From contig NZ_WHOL01000116.1 of NCBI RefSeq assembly GCF_009745975.1, positions 1-64,000 of the forward strand: a stretch of DNA of 64,000 bases. The letters are read 5' to 3'. The notes under the pieces were generated by a model. It did not search any database. It was given only the letters and a program-made list of their open reading frames with translations, and was not told the origin of the DNA. The DNA is from Actinokineospora pegani (lineage in GTDB: Bacteria; Actinomycetota; Actinomycetes; Mycobacteriales; Pseudonocardiaceae). Shown here in pieces: positions 50,996 through 60,272 of this stretch (its first letter is position 1; every line of letters begins with the position of its first letter). Position numbers and translations under genes: made by a program.

Positions 50996-51772
50996 TCACC
51001 GGGCCACCACCAGTTCGCGCAGCGACTCGTACCGGGCGGGGCCGATGCCGTCGACGTCCTGCAACTGCTCGACGTCGCGGAAGCGGCCGTGCTTGTCCCG
51101 CCAGGCGATGATGCGCTGGGCGGTGACCGCGCCGACGCCGGGCAGGGCGTCGAGCTGGTGCGTGGTGGCGGTGTTGAGGTCCACCGGCCCGGTCGGCGCC
51201 GCGCCCGCCGGTCCGGGTGCGGCGGCGTCGGGCGGCGCGGGCAGGCCGACGCGCACCTGCTCGCCGTCGACGAGCGGGCGGGCGAGGTTGAGGATGGTCA
51301 GGTCGGCGTCGGGCAGGGCCCCGCCCGCCGCGGTGAGGGCGTCGCGGACGCGGGAGCCGCCGGGCAGGGTGCGCACGCCGGGCGCCGCGACCTTGCCCAC
51401 GACGTCGACGATGAGCACGGTCGACGTCGCGCTCGGGGACGGCGGGTGGGTGGACTGCTCGATCGTGGCCGCGGCGAGGTCTGGTGGGGACTCGGGAACC
51501 GGTTCACCGGACAGCGCGAAGTGGGCCACGAGGGCGACCGCCCCGAGTCCCGCGACACCCAAGACGACGGGCGCGCGTCTGCGGGGCAGCGCGCGGCGCA
51601 GCGCGGAGCCCGCCGGATGGTCCTGCCACCAGCGGACAGGGCGTTCGGGCTCGGTGTCCTCGTCGTCGACGACGTAGTCCTGGTCCGGCCGGTCCCACGG
51701 CCTGCCCACCACCGCGGCCAGGCGGGCGAGGGCGGAGTCGACGCGGGAGGTGCGGGTTGTCGTGTCGGTCAT
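50996..51772 (-). CDS. comEA: ComEA-type helix-hairpin-helix DNA-binding protein
   Basis: A 258-residue membrane-anchored protein. A cytoplasmic about 75-residue basic region with 'PVRWWQDHPAGSALRRALP' is followed by one transmembrane helix ('VVLGVAGLGAVALVAHFAL'), a low-complexity linker, an SLBB domain ('[28 protein letters not shown]') and a C-terminal (HhH)2 unit ('VDLNTATTHQLDALPGVGAVTAQRIIAWR'). ComEA binds incoming DNA outside the membrane and hands it to ComEC. ATG 51772 is used. The comEA-comEC pair is co-transcribed. Confidence 0.93.
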   Translation of the reverse strand: MTDTTTRTSRVDSALARLAAVVGRPWDRPDQDYVVDDEDTEPERPVRWWQDHPAGSALRRALPRRRAPVVLGVAGLGAVALVAHFALSGEPVPESPPDLAAATIEQSTHPPSPSATSTVLIVDVVGKVAAPGVRTLPGGSRVRDALTAAGGALPDADLTILNLARPLVDGEQVRVGLPAPPDAAAPGPAGAAPTGPVDLNTATTHQLDALPGVGAVTAQRIIAWRDKHGRFRDVEQLQDVDGIGPARYESLRELVVAR

Positions 51773-51915
51773 GGGCTCGACGCTAGGGCCGGGCAGGGCG
51801 GAGGTCGAGGGGTTCTCGTCCGCTGTGGATGGATTCGGCGCCTGTGGACAACCCGGCCGAAAACCGTTCTCGGAAAAGGGAAATGTCGGTGGGTCGTGCG
51901 ATGGTGGAAGGTTGG

Positions 51916-52764
51916 TCAGAGACGGCCGGGGCACACGACGACCCCAAGGACGCCCGGACCGGTGTGCGCGCCGATCACCGCGCCGAGCTCGGAGACCACG
52001 CACCCCGATGACCGCGGGAGGCGCTCGTCCAGCCGGTTCGCCAGCTCCGCGGCCCGGTCCGGGGCGGCCAAGTGGTGCACGGCCAACTGCACCGGCCTCG
52101 TGCCCGCCGCCGCCACCGCCAGGTCCACCAGCCGCGTCACCGCCCGGCTGTGCGTGCGGACCTTCTCCAGCGGCACGATCCGCCCGTCGTCCACGTGCAG
52201 CACCGGTTTGACCGCCAGCGCGGTGCCCAGCAGCGCGGCCGCCGCGCCGATCCGACCGCCCCTGCGCAGGTGCTCCAGCGTCTCGACGACGAAGAAGCTG
52301 CGCGTGTTCGCCGCCGCCTCGACGGCCACTGCCTCGATCTCGGCCCCGCTCGCGCCCTCGGCGGCAGCGGCGGCGGCGCGCAGCGCGGCGAAGCCCAGCC
52401 CCATCACGGTGGTGCGCGAGTCGACCACCCGCACCAGACCCGACCCGACCTCCTCGGCCGCCAGGCGCGCGGACTCCCAGGTTCCCGACAGCTCACGGGA
52501 CAGGTGCACCGACAGCACCCCCTCGGCGCCCGCGTCGAGCAGCGACCGGTAGACGGCGATGAACTCCTCGGGGCTGGGCCGGGACGTGGTGACCCGCTTG
52601 TGCTGCCCGAGCGCCGCCGCCAGTTCGGCGGGTCCCAGGTCGATCCCGTCGCGGCGCTGCTCGCCCGCCACGTCCACGGTCAGCGGCACGACCCGCACGG
52701 CGTGGCGGTCCGCGAAGCCCTCCGGCAGGTACGCGGTCGAGTCGGTGACAACGGCGAACGGCAC
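51916..52764 (-). CDS. DegV family fatty acid-binding protein
   Basis: A 282-residue DegV-family protein. It begins 'VPFAVVTDSTAYLPEGFADRHAVRVVPL', with the conserved 'TSRPSPEEF' loop and 'SVHLSRELSGTWESARLAAEEV', which form the fatty acid pocket of FakB-type proteins. It may present fatty acids to a FakA-like kinase. GTG 52764 lies 11 nt after the octT stop. Same order as Rv2417c beside octT in M. tuberculosis. Confidence 0.9.
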   Translation of the reverse strand: MPFAVVTDSTAYLPEGFADRHAVRVVPLTVDVAGEQRRDGIDLGPAELAAALGQHKRVTTSRPSPEEFIAVYRSLLDAGAEGVLSVHLSRELSGTWESARLAAEEVGSGLVRVVDSRTTVMGLGFAALRAAAAAAEGASGAEIEAVAVEAAANTRSFFVVETLEHLRRGGRIGAAAALLGTALAVKPVLHVDDGRIVPLEKVRTHSRAVTRLVDLAVAAAGTRPVQLAVHHLAAPDRAAELANRLDERLPRSSGCVVSELGAVIGAHTGPGVLGVVVCPGRL

Positions 52765-52775
52765 AAGCGGGAAGC

Positions 52776-53534
52776 CTAGTTGCCAGGCCCCGGGAGCACC
52801 TGCGCAGCGCGATCCGTGCGCGGGTCGAGCAGAGGTCCGACGACTTCCGCGAGTGCTTTCGCCGCCAGCTCGTGCCCCTCCCACCCCCAGTGCAGCCCGT
52901 CGACGTTGCCGTGCCCGTCGAGGACGTGCGCGCCCACCGCCGAGGCGACGTCCATCACCGCCACGCCGCGCGACTGCGCCCACTCGTCGATCATCGTGAC
53001 AGCGCGCTCCCGCAACCTGTGCACGTACCCGTAAGAGGGAGCTCTGTGCACGCCCGGCAAGGTCACCACGACGGGTAGCCGGGGACGCAGTGTGCGCAGT
53101 GCGACCACGGTGTCGTCCAGATACCGCACTGTCTGCGTCACCGGCAGCGCTGTCGGCCATCCCCGCGTCAGGCGGGACAGGTGTGGCTGGGCGATCTGAT
53201 AGGCCTGTCGCACCGTCCTGCGCAACCCGTCAGGGCGCAGATAGCGGATACCCACCCTCAGATAGGTCGGCAGCGGCGAGGGCAGCGTGTCCATCCCACC
53301 CACGGCCAACACCACGACGTCCGCTTCAGGCAACTGCGACCACACCCGCGGGTCGCCGGTCAGCGACCAGTAAGCGTCTCGCGCGGTCCACCCGAATCCC
53401 GCGAACAGCTCCGCCCGGCCGCCCACGGCCGCGGCGGTCAGGTTCTGCCAGAGCCTCGGGTCGTCCGAGGGGACGGGCCCGTCCGGCCCGAAGAAGCACA
53501 GCGAGTCGCCGAACAGGAGCAGGGTCTTGGCCAC
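52776..53534 (-). CDS. octT: SGNH-hydrolase family protein, OctT (diglucosylglycerate octanoyltransferase) homologue
   Basis: A 252-residue SGNH-fold protein. Block I is 'LLFGDSLCFFG' (nucleophile about S11), block III region 'VVLAVGGMDTLPSPL', and block V 'VDGLHWGWEGH' has D212 and H215. Mycobacterial OctT (Rv2418c) octanoylates diglucosylglycerate in methylglucose lipopolysaccharide synthesis. The assignment rests on its place next to gpgP and degV, identical to mycobacteria, and on SGNH motifs. A plain esterase is the alternative. It starts 7 nt downstream of gpgP. Confidence 0.75.
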   Translation of the reverse strand: MAKTLLLFGDSLCFFGPDGPVPSDDPRLWQNLTAAAVGGRAELFAGFGWTARDAYWSLTGDPRVWSQLPEADVVVLAVGGMDTLPSPLPTYLRVGIRYLRPDGLRRTVRQAYQIAQPHLSRLTRGWPTALPVTQTVRYLDDTVVALRTLRPRLPVVVTLPGVHRAPSYGYVHRLRERAVTMIDEWAQSRGVAVMDVASAVGAHVLDGHGNVDGLHWGWEGHELAAKALAEVVGPLLDPRTDRAAQVLPGPGN

Positions 53535-53541
53535 GGCGTGC

Positions 53542-54156
53542 TCAGCTTGTGGTGCCCGCGTTGTAGGCCACCAGCCGCCAGGTCGGGCCCGTGGTGTCGC
53601 GGCGGGCCAGCACGGTCCAGTGGCAGTTGCTGATGCCGCCGAGCTGCCACCAGTGCTCGACCGGGAGGCCGAGCATCCGGCCGGTCAGCGCGGTGATCAG
53701 CCCGCCGTGCGCGCACAGCAGCGCGGTCTCGTCGGTGCCGGAGTCCAGGTCGGAGACGACCTCGATCGCGCGGGCGGCGACCTCGACCCTGGTCTCGCCG
53801 CCCGGCGGCGCCCAGGTCGCGTCGATCTGCCACCGCGCCCGGCCGTCGGGCCACTCGGCGTCGATCTCGACGCCCGTGCGCCCCTGCCACTGGCCGAGGT
53901 TGGTCTCGCGCAAGCGCTTGTCCAGTCGCAACGGGACGCCGATGGCCTCGGAGAACACGGTCGCGGTGTCAGTGGCGCGGCGCAGGTCGGAGGCGACGAT
54001 GACGTCCGGGGAGAAGCGCGCGAGCGAGGGGACGGCGAACCTGGCCTGGTTCCAGCCGATCTCGGTCAGGTGCGAGTCGATGTGTCCCTGCATGCGCCCG
54101 GAGGCGTTGTAGTCGGTCTCCCCGTGCCGCCACAACACCACCTTGCGCAGGGTCAT
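53542..54156 (-). CDS. gpgP: Histidine phosphatase, glucosyl-3-phosphoglycerate phosphatase homologue
   Basis: A 204-residue histidine phosphatase with catalytic 'LWRHGETDYN' (H11) and a second His in 'LLCAHGGLITAL'. 'ASDLRRATDTATVF' and 'RLRETNLGQWQGRT' are typical phosphoglycerate mutase-superfamily segments. Synteny with Rv2419c makes it the likely phosphatase that turns glucosyl-3-phosphoglycerate into glucosylglycerate, the first dephosphorylation step in methylglucose lipopolysaccharide synthesis. ATG 54156 shares one base with the rsfS stop (TGATG). Confidence 0.8.
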   Translation of the reverse strand: MTLRKVVLWRHGETDYNASGRMQGHIDSHLTEIGWNQARFAVPSLARFSPDVIVASDLRRATDTATVFSEAIGVPLRLDKRLRETNLGQWQGRTGVEIDAEWPDGRARWQIDATWAPPGGETRVEVAARAIEVVSDLDSGTDETALLCAHGGLITALTGRMLGLPVEHWWQLGGISNCHWTVLARRDTTGPTWRLVAYNAGTTS

Positions 54157-54533
54157 CAGTCGTCCTCTGACGGGGGCGCGGCGTCGAACTCGATCCGCGG
54201 GCAGTCCTTCCACAGTCGCTCGAGGCTGTAGAAGGAGCGCTCCTCGGAGTGCTGGACGTGCACGACGACGTCGACGAAGTCCAGCAGGACCCACCGGCCC
54301 TCGCGGGTGCCCTCGCGGCGGACCGGCTTGCTACCGGCCTGGCGCATCTTCTCCTCGACCTCGTCCACGATGGCGCCGACCTGGCGCTCATTGCCCGCCG
54401 AGGCGATGACGAAGCAGTCGGTGATGACCAACTGGTCGGAGACGTCCAGCACGATCACGTCGCTGGCCTTCTTGTCTGCAGCCGCGGTGGCTGCGACCAG
54501 GGCCAGCTCACGGGCGTCGGGCGTCGCGCTCAC
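54156..54533 (-). CDS. rsfS: Ribosome silencing factor RsfS
   Basis: A 125-residue RsfS/Iojap protein. It has 'KKASDVIVLDVSDQLVITDCFVIASAGNERQVGAIVDEVEEKM' in part and 'VLLDFVDVVVHVQHSEERSFYSLERLW'. It binds L14 and blocks 30S/50S joining when nutrients are scarce. Located between nadD and gpgP as in M. tuberculosis. The stop overlaps the gpgP start by one base. Confidence 0.94.
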   Translation of the reverse strand: MSATPDARELALVAATAAADKKASDVIVLDVSDQLVITDCFVIASAGNERQVGAIVDEVEEKMRQAGSKPVRREGTREGRWVLLDFVDVVVHVQHSEERSFYSLERLWKDCPRIEFDAAPPSEDD

Positions 54534-54579
54534 GGTACTCCTCGTGCTGCTGCTGATGGCTTAACTAGGAGAGGGTACC

Positions 54580-54600
54580 CGGGCGGGAGTGGACCGCCCG
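54580..54600 (-). terminator. Hairpin between nadD and rsfS
   Basis: A perfect 7-bp stem, CGGGCGG / CCGCCCG (54580-54586, 54594-54600), with a 7-nt loop, sits in the 97-nt gap between nadD and rsfS on the minus strand. It may weaken readthrough or stabilise the mRNA. Too short to call a strong terminator. Confidence 0.4.
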
Positions 54601-54630
54601 CGCGCCCGCACCGTGGCGCCGTCGCCCAGG

Positions 54631-55215
54631 TCACTCGCTGTAGAGCCCGCGCTTGGAGATGTACTGCACCACACCGTCGGGCACCAGGTACCAAACCGGC
54701 TCGCCCTTGGCCACGCGCGCACGGCAGTCCGTGGATGAGATGGCCATCGCGGGGACCTCGACGAGGCTCACCGATCCGCTGGGCAGGTGCTGCGCCTGCA
54801 GGTTGTAACCCGGTCGGGTGACGCCGATGAAGTGGGCGAGGGTGAACAGCTCCTTCACCCGGTGCCAGGACAGGATCTGCTCGAGGGCGTCGGCCCCGGT
54901 GATGAAGAACAGGTCGTCGTCGGGACGGCGTTCGCGCAGGTCGCGCAGGGTGTCCACGGTGTAGGTCGCGCCAGGTCGGTCGATGTCGACGCGGCTGACG
55001 GAGAACCCGGGGTTGGACGCGGTCGCCACCACGGTCATCAGGTAGCGGTCCTCGGCCGGGCTGACCTGGTGCCCGCTCTTCTGCCACGGCTGGCCGGTCG
55101 GCACGAACACGACCTCGTCCAGCCCGAACCTCGACTGCACCTCGCTGGCGGCCACCAGGTGACCGTGGTGGACCGGGTCGAAGGTGCCGCCCATGATGCC
55201 CACGCGACGACGCAT
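54631..55215 (-). CDS. nadD: Nicotinate-nucleotide adenylyltransferase NadD
   Basis: A 194-residue NadD, which makes deamido-NAD from nicotinate mononucleotide and ATP. '[21 protein letters not shown]' (residues 6-26 in two parts) is the nucleotide-binding signature and '[13 protein letters not shown]' the second one. A TACGCT box ends 7 nt before ATG 55215, with no Shine-Dalgarno, so the mRNA should be leaderless. Downstream genes rsfS-gpgP-octT-degV follow on the same strand. Confidence 0.95.
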   Translation of the reverse strand: MRRRVGIMGGTFDPVHHGHLVAASEVQSRFGLDEVVFVPTGQPWQKSGHQVSPAEDRYLMTVVATASNPGFSVSRVDIDRPGATYTVDTLRDLRERRPDDDLFFITGADALEQILSWHRVKELFTLAHFIGVTRPGYNLQAQHLPSGSVSLVEVPAMAISSTDCRARVAKGEPVWYLVPDGVVQYISKRGLYSE

Positions 55216-55351
55216 GCGCCAAAGCGTAAGGCCGCCGAGGCCACCGGGCCCGTCCTGTGGTCGAACTCATCGCACCGCCGCCCGGCGGGCGCCCGGGGAC
55301 GCCTGTGGACAACGAGTTGGCCATGTCGGACCCCTGCTGTACCAAGGACCC

Positions 55352-57439
55352 ATGAACTCGACCACCTCAGCCCTGCGGCTCTCCGCCGAGGACCGGCTGC
55401 GCGCGCTCGCCGGTCCGGACGCGACGCTGCGCGAGGACCAGTGGACGGCCATCGAGGAGCTGGTCGCCCGCCGGGGCCGGGCCTTGGTGGTGCAGCGCAC
55501 GGGCTGGGGCAAGTCCGCGGTGTACTTCGTGGCCACGGCGCTGCTGCGCGAGCTGGGCGAGGGCCCGACGGTGATCGTGTCGCCGCTGCTGGCGCTGATG
55601 CGCAACCAGGTCGAGGCCGCGGCGCGGGCGGGCGTGCGGGCGCGGACGATCAACTCCAGCAACGTCGGCGAGTGGACCGAGGTGCAGGACGCGGTCGCCG
55701 CGGGCGAGGTGGACGTGCTGCTGGTGAGCCCGGAACGGCTCAACAACCCGGACTTCCGCGACACCGTGCTGCCGGAGCTGACCGCGACGGCGGGGCTGCT
55801 GGTGGTCGACGAGGCGCACTGCATCTCCGACTGGGGCCACGACTTCCGCCCGGACTACCGGCGGCTGCGCACCCTGCTGACCGAGCTGCCCGAGGGCGTC
55901 CCGGTGCTGGCGACGACGGCGACGGCCAACGACCGGGTGGTCCGCGACGTCACCGAGCAGCTGCGCCTGGCCGACGGCGACGCCTTGGTGCTGCGCGGCG
56001 CCCTGGACCGGGAGAGCCTGCGGCTGGCAGTGGTGCGGCTGCCCGACGCGCGGGCCCGGCTGGCGTGGCTGGCCGACCGGCTCGGAGAGTTCACCGGATC
56101 GGGGATCATCTACACGCTGACGGTGGCCGCGGCCGAGGAGTTGGCGTCGTTCCTGCGCGAACGCGGGTTCGAGGTGGCCGCCTACACCGGGCGCACCGAC
56201 ACGACCGAGCGGCAGCGCGCCGAGGACGACCTCCTGGGAAACAAGGTCAAAGCGCTGGTGGCGACCTCCGCGCTGGGCATGGGCTTCGACAAACCCGACC
56301 TGGGTTTCGTGGTGCACGTGGGCGCGCCGCAGTCGCCGATCTCGTACTACCAGCAGATCGGGCGGGCCGGGCGCGGTGTGCGCCGGGCCGACGTGGTGCT
56401 GCTGCCGGGGGCCGAGGACCGCGACATCTGGTCGTACTTCGCGTCGCTGGCGTTCCCGCCGGAGCCGGTGGTGCGTGAGGTGCTCGGCGCTCTGGAGGGC
56501 GCGGGCCGGGTGCTGTCGACACAGGCGCTGGAGCCGATGGTCGACCTGAGCCGGGGCCGGTTGGAGATGGTGCTCAAGGTGCTCGACGTCGACGGGGCGG
56601 TGCACCGGGTCAAGGGCGGCTGGGAGGCCACCGGGGAGCCGTGGTCCTACGACGGGGAGCGCTACGGGCGCATCGCCGAGGCCCGCACGGCGGAGCAGAA
56701 CGCGATCATCGAGTACCAGCGCACCGACGGCTGCCGCATGGAGTTCCTGTTGCGCCAGCTCGACGACCCGCACGCGGCGCCGTGCGGGCGGTGCGACAAC
56801 TGCACCGGCGAGCGCTGGGACGCCTCGGTGTCGGAGGAGGGCGTCACCGCGGCCCAGGAACGGTTGCGCAGGCCCGGGGTCGAGGTGGCGCCGAAGAAGA
56901 TGTGGCCGACCGGGATGGCCGCGCTCGGGGTGTCGCTGAGCGGGAAGATCGCGGCGGGCCGGGCCGCCGAGACCGGCCGGGCGCTGGGCAGGCTCACCGA
57001 CATCGGCTGGGGCAACCGGCTGCGTGCGCTGTTCGCCGAGCACGCCGCCGCCGTCCCCGACGACGTCATGCAGGGGTGCGTCCAGGTGCTCGCCGGGTGG
57101 GGCTGGTCGCAGCGCCCGGCGGGGGTGGTGACCGTCGGGTCCGCGGACCTGGTGGCGGACTTCGGTTCCCGCATCGCCGAGATCGGCAGGCTGCCGCTGC
57201 TGGGCGCGGTGGACGTCGTGCCGGTGGCGCCGGGCAACAGCGCGCACCGGGTGGCGCGGCTGTGGGAGGCGATGCGCGTGTCCGACGAGCTGGCCGCGCG
57301 GGTCGCCGAGCTGGACGGCCCGGTGCTGCTCGTGGACTCCCGTGTGGACAGTGGGTGGACGGTGACCCTGGCCGCCTACCTGCTCACGGGCGCGGGCGCG
57401 AAGGGGGTGCTGCCGTTTGCCCTGGCCACAACTGCATAG
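55352..57439 (+). CDS. RecQ-like helicase with phosphoribosyltransferase-like C-terminus
   Basis: A 695-residue protein. The helicase core (about residues 25-340) has 'LVVQRTGWGKSAVYFVATALL' (motif I), 'LLVVDEAHCISDWGHDFRPDYRRL' (DEAH box) and the second RecA domain 'ALVATSALGMGFDKPDLGFVVHVG', then a zinc-binding 'CGRCDNC' region (about 475). There is no classical HRDC. The last about 130 residues end 'GPVLLVDSRVDSGWTVTLAAYLL', close to the PRPP loop of type I phosphoribosyltransferases ('VDDVVxSGxT'). A helicase fused to a PRTase-like part is seen in other actinomycetes; its purpose is unknown. Confidence 0.85.
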   Translation: MNSTTSALRLSAEDRLRALAGPDATLREDQWTAIEELVARRGRALVVQRTGWGKSAVYFVATALLRELGEGPTVIVSPLLALMRNQVEAAARAGVRARTINSSNVGEWTEVQDAVAAGEVDVLLVSPERLNNPDFRDTVLPELTATAGLLVVDEAHCISDWGHDFRPDYRRLRTLLTELPEGVPVLATTATANDRVVRDVTEQLRLADGDALVLRGALDRESLRLAVVRLPDARARLAWLADRLGEFTGSGIIYTLTVAAAEELASFLRERGFEVAAYTGRTDTTERQRAEDDLLGNKVKALVATSALGMGFDKPDLGFVVHVGAPQSPISYYQQIGRAGRGVRRADVVLLPGAEDRDIWSYFASLAFPPEPVVREVLGALEGAGRVLSTQALEPMVDLSRGRLEMVLKVLDVDGAVHRVKGGWEATGEPWSYDGERYGRIAEARTAEQNAIIEYQRTDGCRMEFLLRQLDDPHAAPCGRCDNCTGERWDASVSEEGVTAAQERLRRPGVEVAPKKMWPTGMAALGVSLSGKIAAGRAAETGRALGRLTDIGWGNRLRALFAEHAAAVPDDVMQGCVQVLAGWGWSQRPAGVVTVGSADLVADFGSRIAEIGRLPLLGAVDVVPVAPGNSAHRVARLWEAMRVSDELAARVAELDGPVLLVDSRVDSGWTVTLAAYLLTGAGAKGVLPFALATTA

Positions 57440-57609
57440 CGAGTTGGCGCACAAGCGCTGAAGCCGGCCGGGTCCGCTCTGCCAAGGCTCAGCGACATCG
57501 GCATCCACACGCAGCCGATGACCGCGGCTGAGGGGTCTGGATGAGCGAGTCCTGAGTCGGGCGGGTGAAGTCGACGATCCAGGTGTCACCGGCCCGACTT
57601 GGGGTGCTC

Positions 57610-58740
57610 CTAGACCAGGGGGACCAGGTCGTCGGCGTGGACGACCTCGCGGCGGCGGTCCCGGGGCAGGTCGTGGGTGGAGTGGCCCAGGAGGGCGGGC
57701 AGTTCCACGGCGTCGAAGTTGGTGACACCTCTGGCGACGACCGCGCCGGTGGGGTCGCGCAGCTCGACGACGTCGCCCGCGACGAAGTCGCCGGTGGTGG
57801 TGGTGATGCCCGCGGCGAGCAGGGAGCGGCGGCGGTGGACGACGGCGGTGACCGCGCCGTCGTCCAGGGTCAGCGAGCCCTTGGCGTCGGCGGCGTAGCC
57901 GAGCCAGAAGCGGCGGGAGGTCAGCCTGCGGCCTCCCGCGGCGAAGGCGGTGCCGACGTCGGCGGGGCCGAGGGCGGCCTCGGCCTGGGCCGCGGAGGTC
58001 AGCAGCACCGGGACCCCGGCGGCGGCGGCGAGGCGGGCGGCGGCCAGTTTCGAGGCCATGCCACCGGTGCCGAGGCCGGAGGCGCCCGTGCTGCCCGCGC
58101 GGATGCCGTCGATGTCGGTCTCGCTGGTGACCTCGGCGATCTTGCGGGCGCCGCCGAGGCGGGGGTCGCCGTCGTAGAGGGCGTCCACATCGGACAGCAG
58201 GATGAGGGCGTCGGCGCCGATGAGGTGGGCGACGAGCGCGGCGAGGCGGTCGTTGTCGCCGAAGCGGATCTCCTCGGTGGCCACCGTGTCGTTCTCGTTG
58301 ACCACGGGGACGGCGCCGAGGGCCAGCAGCCGGGTCAGGGTGCGCTGGGCGTTGCGGTAGTGCGAGCGGCGGACCACGTCGTCGGCGGTGAGCAGCACCT
58401 GGCCGACGCGCAGCGAGTACCGGGCGAAGGACTCGACGTAGGCGTGCGCGAGCTGGATCTGCCCGACGCTGGCCGCGGCCTGCTGGGTGGCCAGGTCGCG
58501 GGGGCGCTTGGCGATGCCCAGCGGGGACAGGCCCGCGGCGATGGCGCCGGAGGACACCAGCACGACGTGCCCGCCCGCGGCCAGCCTGCCCGCGATGGCG
58601 TCCACCAGGGCGTCGAGCCGGGCGGTGTCCAGGCCGCCCGCCGCGGTGGTCAGCGACGACGAGCCGACCTTGACCACGGTCAGCCGGGCCGCGGCGATCG
58701 CCGGCCGCGGCGCCGACCCGGCCGCGGCCGGGTCGGTCAC
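57610..58740 (-). CDS. proB: Glutamate 5-kinase ProB
   Basis: A 376-residue enzyme making glutamyl 5-phosphate, the first step of proline synthesis. The amino acid kinase domain has '[13 protein letters not shown]', '[11 protein letters not shown]', '[28 protein letters not shown]' and '[14 protein letters not shown]'. The C-terminal PUA domain (about 285-370) contains '[21 protein letters not shown]'. GTG 58740 overlaps the obg stop by 4 bp (GTGA). It converges with the helicase gene across 170 nt. Confidence 0.95.
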   Translation of the reverse strand: MTDPAAAGSAPRPAIAAARLTVVKVGSSSLTTAAGGLDTARLDALVDAIAGRLAAGGHVVLVSSGAIAAGLSPLGIAKRPRDLATQQAAASVGQIQLAHAYVESFARYSLRVGQVLLTADDVVRRSHYRNAQRTLTRLLALGAVPVVNENDTVATEEIRFGDNDRLAALVAHLIGADALILLSDVDALYDGDPRLGGARKIAEVTSETDIDGIRAGSTGASGLGTGGMASKLAAARLAAAAGVPVLLTSAAQAEAALGPADVGTAFAAGGRRLTSRRFWLGYAADAKGSLTLDDGAVTAVVHRRRSLLAAGITTTTGDFVAGDVVELRDPTGAVVARGVTNFDAVELPALLGHSTHDLPRDRRREVVHADDLVPLV

Positions 58741-60176
58741 AGGTCCTCGTCCTTGATGTGCGCGCGGCGGGCGAGCTTGGCCGCCTTGCGGTCGGCGGCC
58801 GAGAGGCGGTCGAGGTTGTCCAGGCGCGGGTCGGTGCCGCGGCCGGTCATGGTCATGGCGATGCCCGCCGGGGTGGAGGGCTCCCACTCGAAGGTGACGT
58901 CGCCGATGGTGACCGGGCAGCCGGGGACGGCCCCGGCCTTGGCCAGGGCCTCCTCGACGCCGAGGCGGGCGAGGCGGTCGCCGAGGTAGCCGACGGCCTC
59001 GTCGTTGGTGAAGTCGGTCTGGCGGATCCAGCGCTCGGGGCGCTCGCCGCGGATCAGGAAGCCGCCCTCCTCCTCCGGGTCGTCGGCCACGGTGAAGCCC
59101 GCGTCGTCGACGGCGGTGGGGCGCAGGACGACCCGGCTGGGGGTGACCGGCGGCTTGGCGGCGCGGTCCTCCTCGATGATCTTGGCCAGGGCGAAGGTCA
59201 GCTCGCGCAGCCCGGCCCGGGTGACCGTGGAGATCTCGAAGACGGGCAGGCCGCGGGCCTCGATGTCGGCGCGGACCAGCTCGGCGAGGTCGCGGGCGTC
59301 GGGCACGTCGACCTTGTTGAGCACGACGACGCGGGGGCGGTCGGCCAGGTCGCCACCGAGGGCGGGGGTGTAGCGGGCCAGCTCGGCCTCGAGGGCGTCG
59401 ATGTCGGACACCGGGTCGCGGTCGGCCTCGAAGGTGGCGCAGTCGACGACGTGGACCAGGACCGAGCAGCGCTCGATGTGGCGCAGGAAGTCCAGGCCCA
59501 GGCCCTTGCCCTGGCTCGCGCCGGGGATGAGGCCGGGGACGTCGGCGACGGTGTAGACCGACTCGCCCGCGGTGACCACGCCCAGGTTCGGCACCAGCGT
59601 GGTGAACGGGTAGTCGGCGATCTTGGGACGGGCCTGGGACAGCACCGAGATCAGCGAGGACTTGCCCGCCGAGGGGAAGCCCAGCAGGCCCGCGTCGGCC
59701 ACCGAGCGCAGCTCCAGGACCAGCTCGCGCGTCTCCCCCGGCTCGCCCAGCAGGGCGAAGCCGGGCGCGCGGCGGGCCTTGGACGACAGGGCGGCGTTGC
59801 CCAGTCCGCCGCGACCGCCCTGGGCGGCGACGAAGCGGGTGCCGGGGCCGGTCAGGTCGGCCAGGATCTCGCCGTGCTGGTCGAGCACGACGGTGCCGTC
59901 CGGGACGTGCAGCTCCAGGTCCTCGCCGTTGGCCCCGTCGCGGTTGGCGCCGTGGCCCTGCTTGCCGTTGGAGGCGGCGGCGTGCGGGCGGAAGTGGAAG
60001 TCCAGCAGGGTGTGGACGTTGCCGTCCACGACAAGGATGACGTTGCCGCCGTTGCCCCCGTTGCCCCCGTCCGGGCCGCCGAGCGGCTTGAACTTCTCGC
60101 GGTGCACCGAGGCGCAGCCGTTGCCACCGCTGCCCGCGGTGGCGTCGATGACCACGCGGTCGACGAATCGGGACAC
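58737..60176 (-). CDS. obgE: GTPase ObgE/CgtA
   Basis: A 479-residue Obg GTPase for 50S maturation and stress control. The Gly-rich Obg fold includes '[20 protein letters not shown]' and '[17 protein letters not shown]'; the G domain has '[15 protein letters not shown]', '[16 protein letters not shown]' and 'NKVDVP'. A C-terminal OCT domain ('[20 protein letters not shown]') and a basic tail follow. GTG 60176 matches the family start and has AGGAGAGGAAG upstream; GTG 60200 is the alternative. It is preceded by a terminator hairpin and overlaps proB. Confidence 0.95.
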   Translation of the reverse strand: MSRFVDRVVIDATAGSGGNGCASVHREKFKPLGGPDGGNGGNGGNVILVVDGNVHTLLDFHFRPHAAASNGKQGHGANRDGANGEDLELHVPDGTVVLDQHGEILADLTGPGTRFVAAQGGRGGLGNAALSSKARRAPGFALLGEPGETRELVLELRSVADAGLLGFPSAGKSSLISVLSQARPKIADYPFTTLVPNLGVVTAGESVYTVADVPGLIPGASQGKGLGLDFLRHIERCSVLVHVVDCATFEADRDPVSDIDALEAELARYTPALGGDLADRPRVVVLNKVDVPDARDLAELVRADIEARGLPVFEISTVTRAGLRELTFALAKIIEEDRAAKPPVTPSRVVLRPTAVDDAGFTVADDPEEEGGFLIRGERPERWIRQTDFTNDEAVGYLGDRLARLGVEEALAKAGAVPGCPVTIGDVTFEWEPSTPAGIAMTMTGRGTDPRLDNLDRLSAADRKAAKLARRAHIKDEDL

Positions 60177-60200
60177 CTTCGGGTACTTCCTCTCCTGCAC

Positions 60201-60244
60201 AAAAAACGAGGGGCGGGCCGGATCGTGCTCCAGCCCGCCCCTCG
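60201..60244 (-). terminator. Intrinsic terminator with six-T tract between rpmA and obg
   Basis: The arms CGAGGGGCGGGC and GCCCGCCCCTCG (60207-60218, 60233-60244) pair perfectly over 12 bp with a 14-nt loop. On the minus strand the stem is followed at once by TTTTTT (60206-60201), a textbook Rho-independent terminator. It lies 28 nt after the rpmA stop and 24 nt before the obg start, so it limits readthrough from rplU-rpmA into obg-proB. Confidence 0.92.
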
Positions 60245-60272
60245 TGGGGTCTTCGCGCGCGGTTCGGGGCTG

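Noticed and set aside
48893-52552. A 1219-codon open frame on the plus strand across comEC, comEA and degV
   Set aside because: Low-complexity Ala/Arg/Pro/Thr/Ser translation without any recognisable domain; the opposite strand encodes three clear genes. Same reasoning for the long frame at 43166-46318 on the minus strand.
57440-57609. Possible gene remnant between the helicase and proB (minus-strand 'GDTWIVDFTRPTQDS')
   Set aside because: A short frame with a protein-like stretch, but no start, no family I recognise and no inverted repeats. Nothing else is seen in this gap; not enough to call a pseudogene or transposase remnant.
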